Shown piece by piece: positions 1 to 5,462 of a stretch of 12,783 nt of DNA (the first letter of the stretch is position 1; each line of letters starts with the position of its first letter). The notes beneath the pieces were generated by a model. It was not told the origin of the DNA. It did no database searches and saw only the letters and a list, made by a program, of their open reading frames with translations. Source of the stretch: an uncultured Phycisphaerales bacterium (GTDB lineage: Bacteria; Planctomycetota; Phycisphaerae; Phycisphaerales; UBA1924); the NCBI GenBank assembly GCA_937891445.1, contig CALAFV010000208.1, positions 1 through 12,783 on the forward strand, given 5' to 3'. The translations under genes and the position numbers were made by a program.

Positions 1-748
1 CGGGCGTGTTGGGCCCCAGCCCGTGGTCGTGCCACGCCTGGATCGCGGGGATGCCCTGCGCCATCGGCGGCATCCCGGCGAACGTCATCTGGAATGTCGC
101 CTGGTTGATGTTCGCGATGCGGTATGACGCATTGTTGTGCTTCGTGGCGGGACCGGCCTCGCCCGTGGCGACATAGACGCCCTCGGCAATGTAGATGGCC
201 CCGGGGAAAGACGACGCGAGCAGATCGGCCTGGGCGACCTGGAGGCGCCGATCGACGGCGTTGCCGGAGAACGATGGGATCGAGCCGAACTGGGCGGTCC
301 ACGGGTTGACCTGGCTGCGCGGCATCAGGCGTACCTGGGTTGCGTTCCAGGCGGAGCTGTAGACGTCACGGCAGCCCGACCCCAGAATGTCGCCGCCGCC
401 ACCGTTGCACGGCAGGCCGCAGCCGCCCATGGGAGCGGCGCAACACGCGACCTTGGTCCAACTCTGGCCGATCTGGATCAGCCGGCCGTCGTGGAGGCGA
501 TAGAGGTTGAAGCCCACCCCCGGGCTGCCGTCACTGATCCACGCGATGTCGGTGTCGCCCATGTTGCAGGTGGCGGTGTCGAAGACGTAGGCGCGGATGC
601 CGGCGATGGGGCCGTAGGTCGAGGCCGACGTGACGTCGGCGTACAGGATGTCCGGGCCGGACGAGGGCTGGGCGGGGACGAACTGGGGAAAGGCGGCGAT
701 GGCCGCGCCGGCGAGCAGCCACACGGCGGGGGTGGGGTTCGCGCCCAT
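1..748 (-). CDS. Secreted protein of unknown function, C-terminus cut by window edge
   Basis: Partial gene: 249 codons are visible and the C-terminus lies beyond position 1. The ATG at 748 is preceded by a perfect AGGAGG six bases upstream, which fixes the start. The N-terminus has a hydrophobic stretch (about residues 9-24: WLLAGAAIAAFPQFVP) ending in PAQ, consistent with a Sec signal peptide cleaved near residue 27. The mature part reads like an extracellular domain: it has a segment with FNLYRLHDGRLIQIGQSW, then a Cys cluster (KVACCAAPMGGCGLPC), a GSGCRDVYS motif, and a histidine-containing AWHDHG near the visible end. I recall similar IGQSW...GC-D-Y proteins as a recurring uncharacterised secreted type in planctomycetes, but I cannot assign a function. 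The paired cysteines suggest disulfides. It lies 95 bp downstream of the response regulator on the same strand, so the two may be co-transcribed. Confidence 0.8.
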   Translation of the reverse strand, partial: MGANPTPAVWLLAGAAIAAFPQFVPAQPSSGPDILYADVTSASTYGPIAGIRAYVFDTATCNMGDTDIAWISDGSPGVGFNLYRLHDGRLIQIGQSWTKVACCAAPMGGCGLPCNGGGGDILGSGCRDVYSSAWNATQVRLMPRSQVNPWTAQFGSIPSFSGNAVDRRLQVAQADLLASSFPGAIYIAEGVYVATGEAGPATKHNNASYRIANINQATFQMTFAGMPPMAQGIPAIQAWHDHGLGPNTP

Positions 749-754
749 GCGGGA

Positions 755-760
755 CCTCCT
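755..760 (-). promoter_or_regulatory. Strong ribosome binding site of the secreted protein
   Basis: On the minus strand this reads AGGAGG, six bases before the ATG at 748. It is a full match to the anti-Shine-Dalgarno core and is what selects this start, since the alternative overlapping reading frames here have no comparable site. Confidence 0.75.
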
Positions 761-843
761 GCGTGTTCGGGATGATCGACAGCGTACCACACCGGCTGGA
801 GCGGCACCAGAAGGATGGACGCCGTTCGTGGTGGGTGGGCGGG

Positions 844-1266
844 CTATTTGCGGTGGTACACCGACTCGGCCTCGATCCCCAGAGCAAAGCCCCCGGCGGC
901 GACGCGACGGATGGCGTCGAGGATCACGTCGTTCTCCTCCCCCTTGGAGAGGTAGCCCCACGCCCCGGCCTCGACGGCGCGGTCGATGAAGTCGCTGCGC
1001 ACGTGCCCGCTGAGCATGATGACGCGGACGTCCGGGACCTCGGCGGAGAGTTCGGCGAGGGCCTCGAAGGAGTCGCGGCCGGGAATGTCCACGTCCAGCA
1101 GGACGATGTGGGCGCCGGAGCGTTTGACCCGATCGGTCAGTTCGAGCGTGTCGGGGAGCCAGCCGGCCCACTCGAATCCCGGTTCGCGGCGAAGTTTCCG
1201 CTCGATCGCTTCGGCCACAAAGTCGTTGTCATCTACGCACAGGACCCTGATCGGCTCTGACGGCAT
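844..1266 (-). CDS. Single-domain response regulator (CheY-like REC)
   Basis: This 140-residue protein is essentially one receiver domain. The key residues are visible: the acidic pair D12-D13 (CVDDND), the phospho-acceptor D58 in LLDVDIPG, the switch Ser S86 in MLSGH, and the conserved Lys K108 in YLSKGE. The alpha5 segment (VILDAIRRVAAGG) resembles receivers of the NarL/FixJ class, but no HTH output domain follows; only about 15 residues remain. It probably acts by protein-protein contact, or takes part in a phosphorelay with a histidine kinase encoded elsewhere. The start ATG at 1266 has GAGGAAG just upstream. No kinase or other regulator lies in the window. It is the upstream gene of a possible two-gene unit with the secreted protein at 1-748. 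Confidence 0.9.
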   Translation of the reverse strand: MPSEPIRVLCVDDNDFVAEAIERKLRREPGFEWAGWLPDTLELTDRVKRSGAHIVLLDVDIPGRDSFEALAELSAEVPDVRVIMLSGHVRSDFIDRAVEAGAWGYLSKGEENDVILDAIRRVAAGGFALGIEAESVYHRK

Positions 1267-1720
1267 GGTCTTCCTCGCTCGGGGTCCCGGGGAATCGGCG
1301 GCGCCGCCACGCGTGGGGCGGCCCCTGACGGGATAGTTTACGTCAAGCGGAACGGACCCGTGCGGCGGTGCCGGCGGTCCGCTTCGGAGGCGCGGGGGCG
1401 ATGGCGACGCGACCTGAAGAGAGACTCATGGGCGGAGCGTCGGCCGGCAGCACTCACCTATGGGTGTGAATGTGCGTTTATTCAGCGCTGCCGCTCCGAC
1501 AACCCTGCGGGGGAGAGGGCCGGGCGCCGTGACCATGACGGCCACGCGCGAGATGGCACGCACCCTCCGGGAGCGGGCGGAACGGGTTTCGTGCGGGACC
1601 TCGCGCCGCGCATCGGGATGGATGCAACCGCGGGCCCCCGGCACAGCGCACACCGTCTACCGTACGCGGCGCTCGGCGGAGTGCCCCGCCGGCCGCAATG
1701 AGCCCACACCTGGAGGTCCC
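1267..1720. other. 454-bp intergenic region without a convincing gene
   Basis: This stretch separates the divergent response regulator and dockerin-type genes, so it must hold both promoters. Two locally AT-richer islands stand out in the GC-rich background, around 1331-1346 and around 1455-1485. The second contains a short inverted repeat, CACC-TATG-GGTG. I could not pair a good -35 and -10 box in either. Open frames crossing the region (for example the in-frame extension upstream of 1721) lack a ribosome site and have unusual composition. I see no RNA structure I can name. Confidence 0.5.
1712..1716 (+). promoter_or_regulatory. Ribosome binding site deciding the dockerin-protein start
   Basis: GGAGG sits four bases before the ATG at 1721. 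The frame stays open upstream to 1460, so this site, together with the signal peptide that begins at 1721, is what decides the start. Confidence 0.7.
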
Positions 1721-2446
1721 ATGCGTCGTCACGCTGTGCTTCTTGCTCTCTTTGGCGCTTCCGCCGCGCTGTGTGTGCCGGCGGAGGCCGAACGCGTTCG
1801 TTTCACGTTCACGGGGACCGTCACGGCGGTCAACGGGCAGGGGACCCCGCCGGCGGAGATCGAGATCGGCGCGCCGTTCACGGTCTCGTTCGTCTTCGAA
1901 ACGACGACGCCGGATACGGATCCCGCCGTGAACCACGGCTTCTACGAGGACGCCGTGCGGACCGCCTCCGCGGATATCAATGGGTTGGTCGTCAGCGCAA
2001 CCGGCGGGCTCATCACGGTGCTCAACAACGGTTTCGTCGGCGACACCCTCTTCTACGAGTCGGTCACCAGCGAGTACCGCGTGCAGGTCAGCCTGACCGA
2101 CATCCAGCGGGTGGCGATCGACACCGACGAACTGCCGGGCGACATCGACTTCTCGCTGTGGGACATGAACAACTTCTACCTCGGCGACCTGACCGAGGAG
2201 GACTCGTGGACGGCCGTCGGGACGATCACGTCGTTCGAGCGGGAAGTGCTCGTCGGCTGCCCGGTGGACTGGAACGGCGACGAGGAGGTCAACTCCAGCG
2301 ACATCTCCGCCTTCCTGACCGGATGGCTCCAGAGCGTGCAGAACGGCTCGCTGGAGGCCGACTTCAACTTCGACGGGCAGGTCAACTCCTCGGACATCTC
2401 GGCCTTCCTGACCGGGTGGCTGGCGGCCGTGCAGGGTGGCTGCTGA
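1721..2446 (+). CDS. Secreted protein with C-terminal GC-type dockerin-like module
   Basis: This is a 241-residue exported protein. Residues 1-23 form a Sec signal peptide (basic MRRH, hydrophobic LLALFGASAALCV, AEA cleavage motif). Residues 24-175 are a beta-rich domain (RFTFTGTVTAV..., then VSFVFETTTPDTDP) of a kind common in planctomycete extracellular proteins; I cannot name a fold or substrate. Residues 180-241 hold two dockerin-like calcium-binding loops, starting at D183 (DWNGDEEVNSSD) and D214 (DFNFDGQVNSSD). Each is followed by the same helix, ISAFLTGWL. A Cys just before loop 1 (C180) and the terminal Cys (C241) bracket the module, matching what I know as the GC-type dockerin tail of Phycisphaerales. 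Classic dockerins bind cohesins on scaffoldins; here the tail more likely serves surface sorting or anchoring, which is inference. A strong terminator follows, so the gene is probably monocistronic. Confidence 0.88.
   Translation: MRRHAVLLALFGASAALCVPAEAERVRFTFTGTVTAVNGQGTPPAEIEIGAPFTVSFVFETTTPDTDPAVNHGFYEDAVRTASADINGLVVSATGGLITVLNNGFVGDTLFYESVTSEYRVQVSLTDIQRVAIDTDELPGDIDFSLWDMNNFYLGDLTEEDSWTAVGTITSFEREVLVGCPVDWNGDEEVNSSDISAFLTGWLQSVQNGSLEADFNFDGQVNSSDISAFLTGWLAAVQGGC
2288..2341 (+). repeat. Dockerin repeat copy 1 (54 nt)
   Basis: This stretch encodes VNSSDISAFLTGWLQSVQ. It recurs with high nucleotide identity at 2381-2434, at a 93-bp period. Several of the differences fall on wobble positions. 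The similarity at DNA level suggests either recent duplication or gene conversion between the two loops. Confidence 0.75.
2381..2434 (+). repeat. Dockerin repeat copy 2 (54 nt)
   Basis: Second copy, encoding VNSSDISAFLTGWLAAVQ. It is in frame with copy 1 and ends four codons before the stop of the dockerin-type gene. Confidence 0.75.
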
Positions 2447-2475
2447 GCCGGCAACGGTCCCCGATGAACACGGAT

Positions 2476-2511
2476 GCGGCCCCGGCGCTCGTAGCCGGGG
2501 CCGCTCGTTTT
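2476..2511 (+). terminator. Intrinsic terminator after the dockerin-type gene
   Basis: There is a perfect 11-bp GC-rich stem (GCGGCCCCGGC at 2476-2486 with GCCGGGGCCGC at 2494-2504), a 7-nt loop, and TCGTTTT directly after. It lies 30 bp past the stop at 2446. It is the best intrinsic terminator in the window. Confidence 0.85.
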
Positions 2512-2536
2512 CTGGCGGTATCCAAGCGCGGTGGCT

Positions 2537-2564
2537 TTGGCCCGGCGGCGGGCTTGGCTATCCT
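2537..2564 (+). promoter_or_regulatory. Possible sigma70-type promoter for tRNA-Leu
   Basis: TTGGCC (2537-2542) and TATCCT (2559-2564) are separated by 16 bp, each matching four of six consensus bases. Transcription would begin only a few bases before the mature tRNA 5' end at 2574. The position, between a terminator and a tRNA, is right, but the boxes are imperfect and planctomycete promoter consensus is poorly known to me. Confidence 0.35.
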
Positions 2565-2573
2565 CATGCGAGC

Positions 2574-2658
2574 GCCGGAGTGGCGGAACTGGCAGACGCA
2601 GCGGATTCAAAATCCGCCGCCCGATGAGGGCGTGCAGGTTCGATTCCTGTCTCCGGCA
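2574..2658 (+). tRNA. tRNA-Leu (anticodon CAA)
   Basis: This 85-nt class II tRNA has a perfect 7-bp acceptor stem (GCCGGAG with CTCCGGC), discriminator A at 2658, and an anticodon arm GCGGA-TTCAAAA-TCCGC with anticodon CAA at 2608-2610, reading UUG. A long variable arm (CGCCC-GATGA-GGGCG) is diagnostic of Leu/Ser/Tyr tRNAs, and the T loop is TTCGATT. The 3' CCA is not encoded (ATT follows), so CCA must be added enzymatically. No integrase, direct repeat or att-like copy of its 3' end is visible nearby. Confidence 0.97.
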
Positions 2659-2879
2659 TTGATCTCCCGACCGGCCCGGGAGCGGGGAACCCCGCGGTGG
2701 CGGGATTCGTAACTCGTGCGTCAGGTCTGGTGACGGCGGTGCGTGGCCCGGCTAACCTTGTGGCCCGACCCGTGGCGGCTTTGAGGCTGCCCGCGTGCGT
2801 CGCTCCTTGACCAACGTTCCTCAAGCCCACATGCCAGGCCCGATGACCTCGGGCCGCAGTAGAGAAAGGCTTTGCGACT

Positions 2880-3221
2880 ATGTCCGACGCTCCTCAGCAG
2901 CAGCCCCAGCAGCAGCAGGTCCAGCTCCGCATCGACGAGTCGAAGATGCACACCACCTACGCGAACACCATCCGTACCTCGACGACGGGGGATGAGGTGG
3001 TGCTCGACTTCGGGATGAACCTGCCGATCCCCGGGCCGGACAACCAGCCCGTGCTGCTGTTCTCGGTGGGCTCCCGGGTGGTGATGAACTGGCGTGGGGC
3101 GAAGCGGCTGGCGATCAGCCTCGGCCAGGTGATCCGGCAGTACGAGGAGCGCAACGGCGAGATCAACCTCGGCGGGCCGCAGCAGGGCCAGAGCGGCCAG
3201 GGCCCGCGGCTCTCTCAGTAA
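2880..3221 (+). CDS. DUF3467 family protein
   Basis: This 113-residue soluble protein has a Gln-rich N-terminus (residues 6-15) and a Gln/Gly-rich C-terminal tail (about 98-113) flanking a compact core. The core, VQLRIDESKMHTTYANTIRTS...EVVLDFGMNLP...VGSRVVMNWRGAKRLAISLGQVIRQYE, has the order and spacing I associate with DUF3467: an N-terminal strand, the YAN motif, the VLDF strand, the R-V-V-(M) strand and a final helix containing AKRL. The family has no established function to my knowledge. It has no signal peptide or membrane segment, so it is cytosolic. The ribosome site is weak: AAAGG lies about 12 bases before the ATG. It lies 198 bp before the export-like operon on the same strand; whether they share a transcript is unclear. 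Confidence 0.82.
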   Translation: MSDAPQQQPQQQQVQLRIDESKMHTTYANTIRTSTTGDEVVLDFGMNLPIPGPDNQPVLLFSVGSRVVMNWRGAKRLAISLGQVIRQYEERNGEINLGGPQQGQSGQGPRLSQ

Positions 3222-3409
3222 GCCGCGCTCCTCACATCCTCGGGACCGTTGCCCTGAGGGGCGGCGCGTCCGAGAAGCAGACCTGCCGGTGACCCGCTCA
3301 ACCGGGCAACCCCAAGGGCCGCGCAGTCCGTACAGTTGTGCGGCCGGGTGGGCGTGCGCCCGCGGTGCGTGACGGGACCGGCGGCACGCGGTGGAGCGAG
3401 AGGCAGACC

Positions 3410-3414
3410 GGGAG
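3410..3414 (+). promoter_or_regulatory. Ribosome binding site favouring the GTG start at 3420
   Basis: GGGAG lies five bases before GTG at 3420. The frame is open upstream to an alternative codon at 3336, but that site has no purine-rich leader and would add a Gly/Arg-rich stretch unlike a protein N-terminus. Confidence 0.55.
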
Positions 3415-3419
3415 CCCGA

Positions 3420-5396
3420 GTGAGCGAAGCGCAGACAACCAGCGCTCAGTCCGCGGCCGCGCCGCGCGGCGGCGGTGTGGGGGCGGCGGCGACCACGGCG
3501 ACGATGCGGCGTGCATCCGCCGAGGCGGCCGGTGCGCCCGTGGGCGGGGCCTCCGCAGCGGCCGAACTGCACGACTTCCTCGTGACGCTGCTTGAGCAGC
3601 AGGCGGGGCTCGTGGGCGGCGTGGCGGGGGCGGTGTACCTCGTCGGGTCGTCGCTGCGACAGGCGGGGATCGCGGCGGTGTACCCCGTCGGCGCCGAGGG
3701 CGGCGGGACGCTCGACCGCGCGATGCTGACGCGGATGGAGCGGATCGGCGCCAAAGCCGCGTCGGAGGGACGCGGGGTGGTCGAGGCCGTCACGCTCACC
3801 GAGCCGACCGGGCTATACCACGCCGAAGCGACGCACCGGCTGATCGGCTGCCCGCTGGCGGCGGCTGATGCGGTCCATGGAGCAAGCGTGCTGCTGGTTC
3901 CGCTCTCGGGACCGGGCGGGCGCATGCCCGCGGCGGAGGGACTCGAGCGGCTCCGACTGACGGCGGCGAGGTTCGAGGCATTCCTCTGGAAGCAGCAGTG
4001 CCTCGGCGAGGCTCACGCGAAACTGAGGCTGCGGGAGACGCTGGAACTGCTGGACGCGGCGCAGCAGGGCGGCGATGCCGCGACGATGGGCTCGCTGTTC
4101 TGCCACGAACTGGCGCGGCGCTTCGGGTGCACGCGAGTCTCGCTTGGCCTGGTGCGGGCCGGCGGGCAGTTGAAACTGACGGCGGTGAGCGGGGCGGACG
4201 AACTGGACCGCCGCGGAGCCGCGGCGACAGCGCTCGAAGCGGCCATGGAGGAGTGTGCCGACCAGGACGCCGAGATCGTCTATCCGCAGCCGCCGGAGAT
4301 GCAGGCCGACCCTGCGCTGCGGCGCGTCACGCGGGCGCACGAGGAACTGAGCGCCAAGTTCGGGCCGGCGGCCATCCTGAGCCTGCCGCTACGGGTGGAG
4401 GGGGACCTGGTGGGCGTGGTGGTGCTGGAGCGCGAGGCATCGGACCCGTTCCCGCCGGGGGCGATCCCGCTGATGCGTCTGATCGCGGAGTTCATCGGCC
4501 CCGCGGTGTGGACCCGGCGCATGGCCGACCGCGGTGTGCTTGCGGTGATGCGCGACCGCGCGGTGGAGATTGCGACGATCGCCGTCGGGCCGCGGTACAC
4601 GGGGGCGAAGGTCCTGGGCGTGCTCCTGCTGCTGGTCGTGCTCGCGGCGGCGCTGGTGCCGATTCCCGGGCGGATCGTGGCGGAGGCAGAAACGCGGGCG
4701 GCGGTGTCGCGTCTGATCTCGCCCCCGTACCCGGGATACCTTGCGTCGGTGAACGTCAAGCCCGGCGACACGGTGAGCGAAGGGCAGGTGCTCGCGACGC
4801 TCGAGACCGAGGAACTGGAGCGCCAACTCGCGATCCACCGCACCAGTCTTTCCAAGACGCGGACGCAACAGGCCGATGCGCGGGCCAAGGGGCTCCAGGG
4901 CGATGCGGACATCCTCGGGCAGACGGCCGAGGAACTGCTCGAGCGGATCGGCCTGCTGGAGAGCCAGATCGCGAGGGCCGAGGTCCGGGCGCCGATCGCC
5001 GGACGGATCGGGCGGGGCGAGGTGGACCTGCTGGTGGGAGCGTACGTGACGCCCACCGACCCGCTGCTGGAAGTCATCGGAGAAGAGCAATCGGTCGTCG
5101 TGCTCAATGTGGACGAGCGCGACATCGGACGGGTGTCTATCGGCCAGGAGGGGTGGATCGCGCCGGCGGGGGAGCCGTCGCTGCGTCTGCCGATCCGCGT
5201 CACGCGGATCCGGCCGGTGGCCGAGCCGGTGGAGGGAGGGAACGTGTACAAGGTCGAAGCGGTGCTGGTGGACGGGTCGATCCGGGTGCCGCCGGGGATG
5301 ACCGCGACGGCGCGGCTCAAGGACCGGCGGACGACGGTGCTGGCGTGGCTGATGCGGCCGCTGGTGGACCGCATCCGCATGGAACTGTGGTGGTAG
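3420..5396 (+). CDS. GAF domain protein fused to HlyD-type periplasmic adaptor
   Basis: This 658-residue fusion begins with a low-complexity Ala/Gly-rich leader (1-47). Residues about 50-190 look like a degenerate GAF-like domain (HDFLVTLLEQQAGLVGG, then VLLVPLSG). Residues about 205-375 are a better GAF domain (LELLDAAQQGGDAATMGSLFCHELARRF, then ILSLPLRVEGDLVGVVVLER). A single membrane segment follows at about 397-416 (VLGVLLLLVVLAAALVPIPG). After it comes a HlyD/membrane-fusion part: first lipoyl half 430-465 (PGYLASVNVKPGDTVSEGQVLATLE), coiled coil about 466-520, second half RAPIAGRIG at 523-531, and a beta-barrel to about 635. The GAF part would be cytosolic and the adaptor periplasmic. 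It is first in a tight set with the M50 and SecA-like genes, 66 bp before the next start. The likely role is an envelope export adaptor gated or sensed from inside; this is inferred from domains. Confidence 0.85.
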   Translation: MSEAQTTSAQSAAAPRGGGVGAAATTATMRRASAEAAGAPVGGASAAAELHDFLVTLLEQQAGLVGGVAGAVYLVGSSLRQAGIAAVYPVGAEGGGTLDRAMLTRMERIGAKAASEGRGVVEAVTLTEPTGLYHAEATHRLIGCPLAAADAVHGASVLLVPLSGPGGRMPAAEGLERLRLTAARFEAFLWKQQCLGEAHAKLRLRETLELLDAAQQGGDAATMGSLFCHELARRFGCTRVSLGLVRAGGQLKLTAVSGADELDRRGAAATALEAAMEECADQDAEIVYPQPPEMQADPALRRVTRAHEELSAKFGPAAILSLPLRVEGDLVGVVVLEREASDPFPPGAIPLMRLIAEFIGPAVWTRRMADRGVLAVMRDRAVEIATIAVGPRYTGAKVLGVLLLLVVLAAALVPIPGRIVAEAETRAAVSRLISPPYPGYLASVNVKPGDTVSEGQVLATLETEELERQLAIHRTSLSKTRTQQADARAKGLQGDADILGQTAEELLERIGLLESQIARAEVRAPIAGRIGRGEVDLLVGAYVTPTDPLLEVIGEEQSVVVLNVDERDIGRVSIGQEGWIAPAGEPSLRLPIRVTRIRPVAEPVEGGNVYKVEAVLVDGSIRVPPGMTATARLKDRRTTVLAWLMRPLVDRIRMELWW

Positions 5397-5446
5397 CCCC
5401 CCACTCCCCCACTGCCGGTACCCCGCTGACCCCGTAAGCCGCGTGA

Positions 5447-5452
5447 GAGGAG
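5447..5452 (+). promoter_or_regulatory. Ribosome binding site of the M50 fusion gene
   Basis: GAGGAG lies ten bases before the GTG at 5463, a somewhat long spacing. No better start is in frame nearby, and the protein sequence directly after (LQRDIGKTFSDTWYRL) looks like a genuine N-terminus. Confidence 0.5.
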
Positions 5453-5462
5453 ACGCTCCGGC

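Noticed and set aside
2574..2658. tRNA-Leu as an integration site for a mobile element
   Set aside because: No integrase, no repeat of the tRNA 3' end and no composition change are visible nearby.
2664..2682. Hairpin CTCCCG/CGGGAG just after the tRNA
   Set aside because: It has a 6-bp stem but no T-run follows, so I do not call it a terminator. It may still help end the tRNA transcript.
3238..3259. Hairpin after the DUF3467 gene
   Set aside because: The stem (CCTCGGG with CCCTGAGG) contains a bulge and lacks a T-run, too weak to call.
3336..3419. Longer N-terminus for the GAF-HlyD protein
   Set aside because: The frame is open, but there is no ribosome site before 3336 and the added residues are Gly/Arg-rich. 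GTG at 3420 with GGGAG is better.
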